Shown here: piece by piece, positions 17,879 through 26,699 of the stretch
Position numbering within the stretch: the stretch's first letter is position 1
How the letters are laid out: every line of letters starts with the position of its first letter
The notes under the pieces: model-generated
Seen by the model: only the letters and a program-made list of their open reading frames with translations
Told to the model about the DNA's origin: nothing
Database searches by the model: none
Assembly (NCBI RefSeq): GCF_002980525.1
Contig: NZ_PVBQ01000005.1
Span: forward strand, 291,641 to 355,640
DNA: 64,000 nt
Reading direction: 5' to 3'
Source of the DNA: Sphingobacterium haloxyli
GTDB lineage: Bacteria > Bacteroidota > Bacteroidia > Sphingobacteriales > Sphingobacteriaceae
Position numbers and translations under genes: made by a program

Positions 17879-18746
17879 AATTTTCAAATGTTACTTCAAA
17901 AATACTCCCAGATGGAGTGTTATCTTTTACCTTAATAGAGGCGTTGTGTTTTTGCAATACCGTTTTCACTATATACAACCCTAAACCCGTGCCTTTGGTT
18001 TTACGCGTGGACTCATTGCCTATTCGGTAAAACTTATTGAATATGTTCTTTTTCTCCTCTTCCGGTATCCCTTGCCCGTGATCTGCTACCGAAAAAACAA
18101 TTTTTTGGTTCTCCCTTTCTTTTAACTGCACTTCGACGTTCGCACATGGAGGTGAATATTTTATCGCATTTTCTATTAAATTATTCACTACGTTGGTGAT
18201 AGCAAACTTATCCGCGTGGATTATTACGCCTTGGTCCAAATCTGGTTTTATGATCTGGGAGCTACAAGCATTCTTTTGCAATCTGTCGACCACATTGTCT
18301 ACCAGCTCCGTAAAATTGAAGTTTTCTTTTGGAAAAACGAAACTTCGGTTTTCCAGTTTTGTCGTCAGTAGTACGTTTTCGACAAGGTCGTCCAACCGCT
18401 CGATATCCTTCAATGAGTTGGAAAGAAAAACTTTTTGTTGCTCTCTATCTAAGTCACGCTTCAAAATGGTCTGTATATATAACTTCACCGATGCCAAAGG
18501 TGATTTTAGTTCATGCGTTACTGCTAACAAAAAATTCTGTTGTTGCTGCTGTTGTTTATGCTCACGACTAAAGAGTTTTTTAAGCCTCATTGCTCCCCAG
18601 ATAAAAATCAACAGAAAGAAAACACCTTCTCCGATAATCATGCCCTTACGTTCCGGTTCATAATTAACGAGGAGATATCCCCACCAAAGCAATTGGGTAA
18701 TGGCGTAAAAAACCAAAAAGTAAAACAGTACGAGAGCTCTCTTCAT
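17868..18746 (-). CDS. Sensor histidine kinase with minimal membrane sensor
   Basis: 292 residues from ATG 18746, chosen because a TATTTTTG box lies 20 bases upstream and the longer frame adds nothing conserved. Two close membrane helices (about 5-27 and 37-52) leave almost no periplasmic loop, so it probably senses within the membrane or through a partner. A run of Gln (65-70) leads to HisKA with H78 in THELKSP. HATPase_c shows NLIENAIKYSP, DHGQGIPEEE and GTGLGLYIVK. It overlaps its regulator by 11 bases. Confidence 0.93.
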   Translation of the reverse strand: MKRALVLFYFLVFYAITQLLWWGYLLVNYEPERKGMIIGEGVFFLLIFIWGAMRLKKLFSREHKQQQQQQNFLLAVTHELKSPLASVKLYIQTILKRDLDREQQKVFLSNSLKDIERLDDLVENVLLTTKLENRSFVFPKENFNFTELVDNVVDRLQKNACSSQIIKPDLDQGVIIHADKFAITNVVNNLIENAIKYSPPCANVEVQLKERENQKIVFSVADHGQGIPEEEKKNIFNKFYRIGNESTRKTKGTGLGLYIVKTVLQKHNASIKVKDNTPSGSIFEVTFENYAN

Positions 18747-18765
18747 ACAATAAATTAATGTCACG

Positions 18766-18773
18766 CAAAAATA
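18766..18773 (-). promoter_or_regulatory. -7 box of the kinase-regulator-hemE transcript
   Basis: TATTTTTG on the minus strand, 20 bases before ATG 18746. A TTTG lies 15 bases further upstream, shorter than the usual spacer. Confidence 0.5.
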
Positions 18774-18834
18774 ACCATTTGTTAACCTCAAAGGAAATAG
18801 TAGACGTATTATGACAATAGGTTAAGAAAGGTGC

Positions 18835-18842
18835 TATATTTG
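18835..18842 (+). promoter_or_regulatory. -7 box abutting the yjjG start codon
   Basis: TATATTTG ends 4 bases before the ATG at 18847, so the transcript should start at or next to the start codon (leaderless mRNA). Confidence 0.55.
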
Positions 18843-18846
18843 CGCT

Positions 18847-19548
18847 ATGTTTTTCGACAAAAAAGATGTCTTCTTCGATTTAGATCACACTATCTGGGAT
18901 TTCGACAAGAACGCACAGGAAACGCTGCACGAACTTTATCATAAGTATCATTTTGACAAGTTGATTGGAAATGCCAGCTCTGACCTTTTTATAGAGACGT
19001 ACACGGCAAACAACCATCGTCTATGGGCCCTTTACCACCATGGTAAGATCGATAAAGCTACCCTACGCGGGTTACGTTTTGCGGATACTTTTACGCAATT
19101 AGGTATTGATCCCGCCTTGTTTCCCAATGCGTTTGAGGAAGAATATTTGAACATTTGCCCTACTAAGACTAATCTCTTTCCAAACGCGCTTGAAACGTTA
19201 GGTTATCTGCAGGGCAAATATAACCTACATTTAATTTCCAATGGCTTTAAAGAAGCGTGCGAAAAGAAATTGCAACATAGCAAATTGAAACCCTACTTTA
19301 AAACAATTGTGATTTCAGAAATGTTTGGCGTCAATAAACCAGACCCGAGAATCTTCGAACTTGCTTTACAAAAAGGAGAGGCCGAAAGAAAGACTTCTGT
19401 CATGATCGGAGACAACCTCGACGCCGATGTTCGAGGTGCACAAAACGCCGGAATTGAAGCTATTTTCTTTAACTCAATCGGTCTTGAACGCCCCGAAGAT
19501 GTTCGTCACATGATTCGTGATCTGGGAGAATTGCAGCAGGTTTTTTAA
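18847..19548 (+). CDS. yjjG: YjjG family HAD nucleotidase
   Basis: 233 residues. HAD motif I is FFDLDHTIWDFD (nucleophile D10 and D12), motif II is LISNGF, the conserved Lys lies near GVNKPDPRIF, and motif IV is MIGDNLDADVRGAQNAG. The YjjG subgroup dephosphorylates noncanonical pyrimidine nucleotides as house-cleaning enzymes; this subgroup call rests on the motif context and length. It is monocistronic and faces the DUF1080 gene across a GC-rich hairpin. Confidence 0.85.
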   Translation: MFFDKKDVFFDLDHTIWDFDKNAQETLHELYHKYHFDKLIGNASSDLFIETYTANNHRLWALYHHGKIDKATLRGLRFADTFTQLGIDPALFPNAFEEEYLNICPTKTNLFPNALETLGYLQGKYNLHLISNGFKEACEKKLQHSKLKPYFKTIVISEMFGVNKPDPRIFELALQKGEAERKTSVMIGDNLDADVRGAQNAGIEAIFFNSIGLERPEDVRHMIRDLGELQQVF

Positions 19549-19554
19549 AGAAGT

Positions 19555-19577
19555 AGAGGCGCATTACCTGCGCCTCC
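19555..19577. terminator. Hairpin between convergent yjjG and DUF1080 genes
   Basis: GAGGCGCA (19556-19563) pairs with TGCGCCTC (19569-19576). There is no clear T-run on either side, so it is a weak terminator candidate. Confidence 0.4.
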
Positions 19578-19589
19578 ACCATAATTATA

Positions 19590-20405
19590 CTATAATACCT
19601 TTACGGTAATATTTTTCAACCACACGTCGTCGCCATGGTCCTGAAATCCAATAACACCCGATTTGGATTCTCCACCGACGTTATTCAATAATTCGAATGC
19701 CAGCGGCCATTTTTCCTGACTGAACTTGCTAGCTTGTAACAGGGTTGTCCATTCCGGTGTCCGTACAGTATATTCTACCACTTGTTGACCATTTTGATAG
19801 TGGGTCACTTTTCCATTGTTTACAACGATCTTCGCCTTGTTCCATTCTCCTGCCGGTTTGCCATTCTGTGGTTTCGCTGGAATCATATCATAGAGAGAAC
19901 CCGATTTTCGATTACCATCGACTCCCTGTTTAGCATCAGGGTGATTTTCATTATCCAACAACTGATACTCTGGGCTGGATACATAAATCGGCTGCCCTTC
20001 TACTTCTTTCGCTAAGAAAAATACGCCGGAATTACCTGCATGGGAAATCTTCCATTCAAACTCCAATTCGAAGTTTTCAAAATCATACGCAAAAATAATG
20101 TCTCCACCATCTTCCTTAGTCAACCCCGATTCTTTATTGGAAAATTTCAACGAACCGTCTTCAATCACCCATTTCGCGGGGATTTTTTCTTTGTTATACC
20201 CCCGCCAGCCTGTTAACGACGTTCCGTTAAATAGTACATAGGCGCCATCCGCATTCTTCGGGAATTTGTTAATATCAACTTTCGGAAGGTTATTTAGCTC
20301 ATAAGGTGGAACCTTATTGCCAACGGCCGTGATGTTTTGCGCTTGGCAAATAGCGGAGGACAATAAAACGACCGCCCCTATCATATACATAAATCTTCTC
20401 TTCAT
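19590..20405 (-). CDS. Secreted DUF1080 (3-keto-disaccharide hydrolase-like) protein
   Basis: 271 residues with a signal peptide ending at about ICAQ. The single domain shows DUF1080 marks: FNGTSLTGWRGYNKEKIPAKWVIEDGSLKF, SGVFFLAKE, SPEYQLLDNENHPD and a closing IGFQDHGDDVWLKNITVKVL. The fold is a concanavalin-like jelly roll. Some relatives hydrolyse 3-keto-glycosides in the periplasm; the substrate here is unknown. It is alone on its transcript, downstream of a TonB-dependent receptor by about 50 bases, so a shared sugar-uptake role is possible but unproven. Confidence 0.85.
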   Translation of the reverse strand: MKRRFMYMIGAVVLLSSAICQAQNITAVGNKVPPYELNNLPKVDINKFPKNADGAYVLFNGTSLTGWRGYNKEKIPAKWVIEDGSLKFSNKESGLTKEDGGDIIFAYDFENFELEFEWKISHAGNSGVFFLAKEVEGQPIYVSSPEYQLLDNENHPDAKQGVDGNRKSGSLYDMIPAKPQNGKPAGEWNKAKIVVNNGKVTHYQNGQQVVEYTVRTPEWTTLLQASKFSQEKWPLAFELLNNVGGESKSGVIGFQDHGDDVWLKNITVKVL

Positions 20406-20457
20406 TTTATAAGATATCTTTTAGTTTTCCTCTAAAGGTAAAAAAATATATGAATTT

Positions 20458-22953
20458 TTAAAAGCCTCCTTCCATGCCTTCATCCATACCGGTCTCTCCT
20501 CCACGGTCTTCCCGCTTTTTGGTCAAATCCTGCATACCAAAACGGTAGGTAAAGGATAGGGAAAACATTCTACGCATCCATCGGTTTTCCATTTGGATGA
20601 ACTGCGTTGGCAGGTTATTCTCCATACGGAATCTACGTGTATTGAATACATCCCGCACATTAAACATCACACTTCCCTTCCCCGAAAGCACATCCTGACG
20701 TACTGCCAAGTCAAGTCCTGCCATAGACCGCATCCGGCCTTGAACCCATTTTCTGGGAGCGCGGTAGAAACCTCGGGCTTGCAAGGTGGTAGATTTTGTA
20801 AACTTCACATTGGTATTAATGTTACCATTCCAGCTGAAGTTTTCGACGTCACCGGTGTTGAATTCCGCATAGGGCATTGTTTTGTCATAAAACAGGTTAA
20901 CATTAGCCGTTGCATCCCACCATTGCAGAAAGTTTACTTTTGATATCAGCTCCAGTCCCATCGCATCCTGCTTCGACACATTTTCCCACCGTCTAAACGT
21001 GACGTTACTTCTATCGCCGACAATATCGGCTATTTCTTCGGGATCTATCAAAAACGGGCTCATCATATCGCTTGATCGGCGATAGTATGCGGAACTAATA
21101 AAATTCCATTTGTCGTAAAACTTGGCAAAGCTCAATTCAAAGGAATGTATATCCTCCGGTAATAGGTTCGGATTACCTTGCCGATAATTCATTTCATCGC
21201 TGACATTCACAAATGGGTTCACTTGCCATCCACCTGGTCGTTCTACACGTCGCGTATAAGAAAGCTGTACTTTATCGCCGGAGTTACCCACTTCGTATGA
21301 TAAGAAAGCACTGGGATAAAGACGGAAAAAATCCTGATTTCCATCATTTGTTCTCTCATCTTCCGGGGCATCCGGATCCAAATTATAGTAAGTGGACCTT
21401 AAATAGGTTTGCTCTCCGCGAAAGCCCACTTGCACGCCCAGTTTCTCTGTCAGTTTACGTTGATAATTTACATACAATGCGTGCACACTATTGGTCAACT
21501 CAAAATCATTGCTGACACTGTAATCCGGCATAAATTGATTCGTCGTGGTATCCAAAACGTTCGACCATTGGGAATCTTCACTGTTACGCACCATGGTACG
21601 GTAACCCGCCTCAAATTTGTGGTCTTCCGCGAATGGCAAGACATAATCCAATTGAAAATTCCAATTTTTTCCAGCTTCACTCGTCACATTCCGGCGTTTG
21701 AAATCAGCACGATTGGCATAGGTTTGATCAAAATCATTTATTCCATCTTCGGTATCATTTCCATACGTGATATTAGCAGTGATTTCCTCTCCCTCCCTTT
21801 TGAGTTCTTGCTTAAAATCAAAGGTTATGTCCACCCCTAAGTCTTCTTCGTATTGCTGTGAAATTCGAGAAGAATGGTCGCCCAGTTCCGGAAGATTAAA
21901 ATATTGGTAATTGATGTCCGAACGTCTATCATTGTCCCGAATACTGACATTCGCTCCCAAGCTAAGGGTGGTTTTGGGTGCAGCATACCAATCGGTTCCA
22001 AATCGCAGGGTATGATTTTTTCCTTTCCGGTTATTGTCACTTGTACTAATCGTTCGCGCACTATTTTCCTGAATCACGCCATCGATAAGCTCTGTGTTAT
22101 CATTAAAGCCGTCGCCCGGGCGAACTCTATTCGCGTTGTTATATCCACCAAAGAAATTAAACTTGCGATCTCTGTAATTCAAGTCGATTCCAGCATTGTA
22201 ATTATCATAAGAGCCCCCCGATGCCGTCACACTTCCATTCAGCCCCGTTCTCATGTTCTTTTTTAACACTATATTGACAATACCCGATTGGCCCGCCGCA
22301 TCATATTTTGCAGAGGGGTTTGTAATAAGTTCAACCTTGTCAATACTGTTTGCCGGCAACGATTGCAACAATGCATTTATGTCAGATCCGGCCATAGCCG
22401 ACTCTCTTCCATCAATCAAAATTTTCACACTACTAGAACCTCGGAGAGAGACATTCCCGTCAGCATCCACATCTAGCGTTGGAACATTTTCCAGTAACTC
22501 ACTGGCTGAACCACCCACACTGACTAAACTTTGGGAAACATCAAATACTTTTTTATCAATTCCCAAACGCATCTCCGGCGCTCGTCCTTCTACAACGACC
22601 TCTTCGATCAACTTTCCATCATCCATCATGGATACTTGCGCTAGCTTTACTGGCTCTTGACTCGTTACACGTACATTTTCAATAAGAACGTTTTCTTTTC
22701 CAACGTAGGTAATCCGAATCGTATATGTTCCAAAATCAACGTCAGAAAAGACCAGTTTCCCCTCGATGTCACTCTGCGCACCCTGAACATAACTTTGATT
22801 GGATTGTTGGAGAAGAGAGGCGCTAGCGCCAATAATAGGCTCGCTGATCTCCTCATCAATAACAATGGTTTCTATCTTCCCCTGTTGTGCGAAAAGAAAG
22901 AGGGGACAAAAAATAATAAAGAAAATCAGCTTCAAGTTTCTAGTGAATATCAT
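20458..22953 (-). CDS. TonB-dependent receptor with carboxypeptidase-like N-domain
   Basis: 831 residues from ATG 22953; a GTG at 22974 would add seven residues. A signal peptide (IFFIIFCPLFLFAQQ) is followed by a CarboxypepD_reg-like beta-sandwich, a plug domain with LLENVPTLDVDADGNVSLRG and VKILIDGRES, and a long outer-membrane barrel ending in MFSLSFTYRFG with a short Gly/Glu tail. This is the outer membrane beta-barrel family 3 layout. It should import a large substrate with TonB/ExbBD energy; no SusD partner is adjacent, so this is not a classic SusCD pair. The substrate is unknown. Confidence 0.9.
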   Translation of the reverse strand: MIFTRNLKLIFFIIFCPLFLFAQQGKIETIVIDEEISEPIIGASASLLQQSNQSYVQGAQSDIEGKLVFSDVDFGTYTIRITYVGKENVLIENVRVTSQEPVKLAQVSMMDDGKLIEEVVVEGRAPEMRLGIDKKVFDVSQSLVSVGGSASELLENVPTLDVDADGNVSLRGSSSVKILIDGRESAMAGSDINALLQSLPANSIDKVELITNPSAKYDAAGQSGIVNIVLKKNMRTGLNGSVTASGGSYDNYNAGIDLNYRDRKFNFFGGYNNANRVRPGDGFNDNTELIDGVIQENSARTISTSDNNRKGKNHTLRFGTDWYAAPKTTLSLGANVSIRDNDRRSDINYQYFNLPELGDHSSRISQQYEEDLGVDITFDFKQELKREGEEITANITYGNDTEDGINDFDQTYANRADFKRRNVTSEAGKNWNFQLDYVLPFAEDHKFEAGYRTMVRNSEDSQWSNVLDTTTNQFMPDYSVSNDFELTNSVHALYVNYQRKLTEKLGVQVGFRGEQTYLRSTYYNLDPDAPEDERTNDGNQDFFRLYPSAFLSYEVGNSGDKVQLSYTRRVERPGGWQVNPFVNVSDEMNYRQGNPNLLPEDIHSFELSFAKFYDKWNFISSAYYRRSSDMMSPFLIDPEEIADIVGDRSNVTFRRWENVSKQDAMGLELISKVNFLQWWDATANVNLFYDKTMPYAEFNTGDVENFSWNGNINTNVKFTKSTTLQARGFYRAPRKWVQGRMRSMAGLDLAVRQDVLSGKGSVMFNVRDVFNTRRFRMENNLPTQFIQMENRWMRRMFSLSFTYRFGMQDLTKKREDRGGETGMDEGMEGGF

Positions 22954-23020
22954 GTGAATAAATGTCCTTTTCACAAAAAAACAAAATAAAAGCTGCTATC
23001 GTTCTATCGTAACTGCATTA

Positions 23021-23316
23021 TTACGATGTGGTTTTTCCACTTTTGACCGCAAAAGTGGAGCAAAACTCGTCGCTTAAAACCTTTGGCATTAGGGATAATG
23101 CAGGAAGAGGCTTCCTACAGTCGCCAAAGCTTTTCATGCGACCTTTTATGTTAAGGGGAGGATCCTACAATGGTATAAACGAACGCGATGATAATTGAAT
23201 GTTGGCATATGGGTTAAATCGACCTCGTCTTTTTTTGCGGCCACCTTTAAGAAGACTATTCCGTTAAAAACAGCATATTGTCTGAGCGGAGCGAGTTTCA
23301 TGCTGTTTAGGAATAG
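23021..23316. other. Structured intergenic region, possible ncRNA or degenerate repeat
   Basis: The 430-base gap between the receptor start (22953) and the clpS stop (23384) holds strong inverted repeats. There is a 9-bp hairpin at 23036-23059 (TCCACTTTT with AAAAGTGGA). A three-way-junction-like group lies at 23081-23129: CTTTG closes with CAAAG, around GCATTA-GGGA-TAATGC and GGAAG-AGG-CTTCC. A long hairpin lies at 23256-23316 (CTATTCC with GGAATAG, then AAACAGCAT with ATGCTGTTT). Short minus-strand frames (38 codons at 23021-23137; one at 23146-23343) show no family. No promoter or T-run was found. Confidence 0.45.
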
Positions 23317-23383
23317 GCAAATAAAGATAGCAAAAACAGACAAGTCGTGACTTTTTTGTTTCTTTTTTTTGTTAAGAAAAGAA

Positions 23384-23665
23384 TTATTCTACGGAAACTG
23401 TCAATCCTTCAGATTTGAGAATTTTCCGGTATACTTCCATTTCGGTTAGAGAGCCTTCGAGCACGACGCACTTACCCTCTGTATGCACTTTCCACGCAAT
23501 TTGTTCAGCTTGGGCCTCCGAATATTGTAAATGCTTCATTAGGCAATCAATAACATGGTCAAATGTATTGATTTCGTCATTCCACAGAACCAAGCGGTTC
23601 GAAGATTGGACAGTCGCTAATATCTCTTCAAGCGTAAACGCTTCTTGCTCTGTTTCTACACCCAT
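23384..23665 (-). CDS. clpS: ATP-dependent Clp protease adaptor ClpS
   Basis: 93 residues. The ClpS core is clear: LVLWNDEINTFDHVIDCLMKHL, then AEQIAWKVHTEGKCVVLEGS and a closing strand. ClpS delivers N-degron substrates with Leu, Phe, Tyr or Trp at the N-terminus to ClpA or ClpC for degradation. The clp ATPase is not in the window. A TATTTTTG box ends only 4 bases before the ATG, predicting a leaderless mRNA. Confidence 0.93.
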   Translation of the reverse strand: MGVETEQEAFTLEEILATVQSSNRLVLWNDEINTFDHVIDCLMKHLQYSEAQAEQIAWKVHTEGKCVVLEGSLTEMEVYRKILKSEGLTVSVE

Positions 23666-23669
23666 GTTG

Positions 23670-23677
23670 CAAAAATA
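23670..23677 (-). promoter_or_regulatory. -7 box abutting the clpS start codon
   Basis: TATTTTTG on the minus strand, 4 bases from the ATG at 23665. Confidence 0.55.
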
Positions 23678-23734
23678 ACTAATATTTTAAAAAATATGTA
23701 GATTTACAGACGAATCATGAGGAAAGGAAGTAAG

Positions 23735-24781
23735 ATGTACCAATCGAGAATTGCCGGCATAGGATATTATGTGCCCAAAAACGTGTATACAAATCAGGAC
23801 CTTACGCGATTTATGGATACCAGTGATGAATGGATCCAAGAACGGACAGGAATTAAAGAGCGGCGCTATGCTGATCGCATTGGAGAAACGACCACCACAA
23901 TGGGTATCGAGGCTGCCAAGATTGCTATCGAACGAGCAAATACAACTATTGACGATATTGATTTTATCATCTTCGCAACTCTTTCTCCTGATTATTATTT
24001 TCCTGGGTGTGGGGTGTTATTGCAACGCGAAATGGGCATGAAAGAAGTGGGTGCACTTGATATTAGAAATCAATGTTCCGGCTTCGTATATGCACTCTCT
24101 ATTGCAGACCAGTTCGTCAAAACGGGCATGTATAAAAACATCTTGGTTGTCGGTTCTGAAAAACATTCTTTTGCGCTGGACTATTCCACGCGAGGGCGTG
24201 CCGTCTCTGTTATCTTTGGCGATGGTGCTGGCGCTGTCATCGTACAGCCAACCACTGAACCTGGGAAAGGTATTCTCAGTACGCATTTACATTCAGATGG
24301 CGCTGATGCAGAAAAACTTGCCATGTACTACCCGGGAACCTCAGGGGGGATGTGGTTGGATAACCAGCCGGAGTGGCCGGATCAGGAACTGGGTGGTATG
24401 CTCATGACAAAAGAGATGTTGGATGACGGGTCCGCATTTCCGTATATGGATGGGCAGGCTGTATTCAAAAAAGCTGTTGTCAAGTTTCCGGAAGTTATAC
24501 AAGAAGCGTTAGCAAAAAACAATCTCAAATCGGTCGACATTGATTTGCTTATACCGCATCAAGCCAATCTACGGATTGCCCAGTTTGTACAGAAAACATT
24601 GGGATTGAATGATGACCAGGTATTTAACAATATCCAAAAATACGGCAATACCACTGCGGCCTCCGTTCCCATCGCCTTATGCGAAGCCTGGGAAGCGGGA
24701 AAAATCAAGGATGGGGACCTAATTTGCTTAGCCGCCTTTGGCGCTGGATTTACTTGGGGATCGGCGTTGATACGTTGGTGA
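23735..24781 (+). CDS. 3-oxoacyl-ACP synthase III (KAS III) family protein
   Basis: 348 residues from ATG 23735, preferred over ATG 23717 because AGGAAAGGAAG lies just upstream as a ribosome site. The catalytic triad is complete: C114 in NQCSGF, H275 in IPHQAN, N305 in YGNTTAAS. Compared with FabH it has an insertion near 200-240 (GGMWLDN to PYMDGQ). Known: KAS III condenses an acyl-CoA primer with malonyl-ACP. It may be the housekeeping FabH or a paralogue for special lipids; the absence of other fab genes and the facing fatty-acid hydroxylase favour a special role (inference). Confidence 0.88.
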   Translation: MYQSRIAGIGYYVPKNVYTNQDLTRFMDTSDEWIQERTGIKERRYADRIGETTTTMGIEAAKIAIERANTTIDDIDFIIFATLSPDYYFPGCGVLLQREMGMKEVGALDIRNQCSGFVYALSIADQFVKTGMYKNILVVGSEKHSFALDYSTRGRAVSVIFGDGAGAVIVQPTTEPGKGILSTHLHSDGADAEKLAMYYPGTSGGMWLDNQPEWPDQELGGMLMTKEMLDDGSAFPYMDGQAVFKKAVVKFPEVIQEALAKNNLKSVDIDLLIPHQANLRIAQFVQKTLGLNDDQVFNNIQKYGNTTAASVPIALCEAWEAGKIKDGDLICLAAFGAGFTWGSALIRW

Positions 24782-25417
24782 GGTTGTAGCCTTCTGCTTT
24801 TTCTTAAACCCAGAGTTGAATATAACATCCCATATCGCAGAACTAACTCCGAAACCACGCTCTGGATCGGAATAGTGATGCAACATGTGATGGTCCTTTA
24901 TTTTCTTAAACACACCCGATTTAAAATTCGCGTGGTGCATGGCGTAGTGACATTCGTCATAAATCAGATAGCCCAACAGAAATCCTGCAAAAAAAGAGGC
25001 TAAAATAAACTCTGGAAGGAATAAACTGAAAATAAAATAGATAACAGCGGCCAACGGAATACTAGCCGATAATGGCATTACAAGCCGTAAACGGTCTTTC
25101 GGATAATCGTGATGTACGCCGTGAAAAATAAAGTGTATGCGTTTGCCCCAACTAGAGGTCGGTTCATAATGGAATACCCACCGGTGTAATACGTATTCTG
25201 CTAATGTCCAAAAAGCCAAGCCGGCGAAATAATACAACGCAATGTTGCCGACGGACATCTCCCCTTTTGCATAGGCCTTATAGATAAAATAACCTATTAC
25301 TGGAATCCAAAATATCAGCGGCACGGTATAATGTACTTTGGTCAAGGATTCTAAAAAATTATTTTTAAACATCCGAGCGGATTCGGAAGAGTTAGAAACA
25401 TATAACTTCTTTGCCAT
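24728..25417 (-). CDS. Fatty acid hydroxylase / sterol desaturase family membrane protein
   Basis: 229 residues, about four membrane helices. The di-iron histidine boxes are all present: H78 and H83 (HRWVFH), H99, H102 and H103 (HGVHHDYPKD), H157, H161 and H162 (HYAMHH), H176, H177, H180 and H181 (HHMLHH). The HGVHHDYPKD form resembles fatty-acid 2-hydroxylases that act on ceramides, and Sphingobacteria make sphingolipids, so 2-hydroxylation of a sphingolipid acyl chain is a reasonable guess. Its last 17 codons overlap the convergent KAS III gene by 54 bases, and that tail is low-complexity. Confidence 0.85.
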   Translation of the reverse strand: MAKKLYVSNSSESARMFKNNFLESLTKVHYTVPLIFWIPVIGYFIYKAYAKGEMSVGNIALYYFAGLAFWTLAEYVLHRWVFHYEPTSSWGKRIHFIFHGVHHDYPKDRLRLVMPLSASIPLAAVIYFIFSLFLPEFILASFFAGFLLGYLIYDECHYAMHHANFKSGVFKKIKDHHMLHHYSDPERGFGVSSAIWDVIFNSGFKKKQKATTSPTYQRRSPSKSSAKGG

Positions 25418-25433
25418 AACAAAACAGTTTGAA

Positions 25434-25441
25434 CAAAAATA
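25434..25441 (-). promoter_or_regulatory. -7 box of the fatty-acid hydroxylase gene
   Basis: TATTTTTG on the minus strand, 16 bases before the ATG at 25417. Confidence 0.5.
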
Positions 25442-25509
25442 CCAAGTCTTGTTGTCTTATCAAAGCTTTACTTTTTGAACATTCTCACATTTTTGTCAAA
25501 TATCCATCG

Positions 25510-26694
25510 CTACAATACTCGAACTAACAATCCTTTTAAATATTCGCCCTCTGGGAACGATGCTCGAATTGGATGATCTTCTGGTTGATTAAAATGTCGA
25601 ATAAACTGGATTTCCTTCCCGGCGTCCAATGCTGCCCAGGCCAAAACTTGCTTAAAGGTATCAATATCCATTGCTCCTGAACAAGAGAATGTAGCTAGTA
25701 GTCCACCGGATTCCAACAAGAGCAATGCGCGTCTATTTAAATCTTTATAGGCTCTAGCCGCTTTGTCTAGCGCAGAACGCGAAGGCGCATACTTCGGAGG
25801 ATCTAAGATAATAACATCGAACTTTCTGCCTTCCTCACCTAATTGACGAAGGTACTTATTGACATCTGCCTGTACAGCTGTGTGTATAATAGAATTAAAA
25901 CCATTTAGCATGATATTCCTGTTCAGCGTCTCTATAGCTAAAGCAGAACTATCGACAGATACAACAGAAGAAGCTCCTGCTTTAAAAGCGTTTAGTGTAA
26001 AGCCACCGGAGTAACAGAAACAGTCTAGTACATGTCTATCTTTTACGTATTGTGCTGTCAACCAGCGATTATCCCGTTGATCACAGTAAAAACCAGACTT
26101 CTGTCCTTCGACAATATTGATTTGGTATCGGATACCGTTTTCTATCACATCGACAAATTCAGCCGGCATATCTCCGTACAGCAATCCGTTTACATCTGAC
26201 AAACCCTCATGTTGACGAGCATTTAAATCGCTTCGTTCGTAAATCCCTTTAGGTTGTAAAAGCTGTACCAGTTCATCAACAATGATCATCTTCACGACTT
26301 CCACACCAGATGAATGTATCTGCACGGATAGGAAATCACCATATTTATCTACAATCAGTCCAGGTAAAAAATCAGCTTCGGCGAAAATTAACCGGACCGC
26401 ATTGTTCTGATCCGTTAACAGAGGGGTTCTTAACTCTACGGCCCGTCGTACCCGATTGCGCCACCACTGTTCGTCTATGGGATGTTCCTGGTTCCATTCC
26501 AGCAAGCGAACAGCTACTCGCGACTGGGCATTGTAAATACCATAAGCTATAAATTCTTTATCGGTATTAAAAACCTTAACGGTTGAGCCGTTCGCAGGTT
26601 TTCCCTCGACGGTTTTTATCGCTCCGGAGAAAATCCAAGGGTGTAATTGCCAGGCTGCTTTTTCTTTATTTTTATGCAGTATAATTTTGTTCAT
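25510..26694 (-). CDS. rlmI: Class I SAM-dependent rRNA methyltransferase, RlmI-like
   Basis: 394 residues, the length of RlmI/YccW. An N-terminal PUA-like domain (HPWIFSGAIKTVEGKPANG) is followed by an RNA-binding middle and a Rossmann methyltransferase with VLDCFCYSGGFTLNA (SAM motif I), VVSVDSS, and the catalytic VIILDPPKYA. FSCSG gives the conserved Cys. The family methylates cytosine C5 of 23S rRNA; the exact base in this genome is inferred from homology only. A -7 box ends 5 bases before the ATG. Confidence 0.88.
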   Translation of the reverse strand: MNKIILHKNKEKAAWQLHPWIFSGAIKTVEGKPANGSTVKVFNTDKEFIAYGIYNAQSRVAVRLLEWNQEHPIDEQWWRNRVRRAVELRTPLLTDQNNAVRLIFAEADFLPGLIVDKYGDFLSVQIHSSGVEVVKMIIVDELVQLLQPKGIYERSDLNARQHEGLSDVNGLLYGDMPAEFVDVIENGIRYQINIVEGQKSGFYCDQRDNRWLTAQYVKDRHVLDCFCYSGGFTLNAFKAGASSVVSVDSSALAIETLNRNIMLNGFNSIIHTAVQADVNKYLRQLGEEGRKFDVIILDPPKYAPSRSALDKAARAYKDLNRRALLLLESGGLLATFSCSGAMDIDTFKQVLAWAALDAGKEIQFIRHFNQPEDHPIRASFPEGEYLKGLLVRVL

Positions 26695-26699
26695 GTTTG

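Noticed and set aside
23146..23343. 65-codon frame on the minus strand between the receptor and clpS
   Set aside because: It covers a long hairpin, has no recognised family and no ribosome site or promoter; treated as part of the structured region.
22954..23383. RNase P RNA, tmRNA or SRP RNA
   Set aside because: None of their conserved core sequences (for example the RNase P GAGGAAAGTCC motif) is present.
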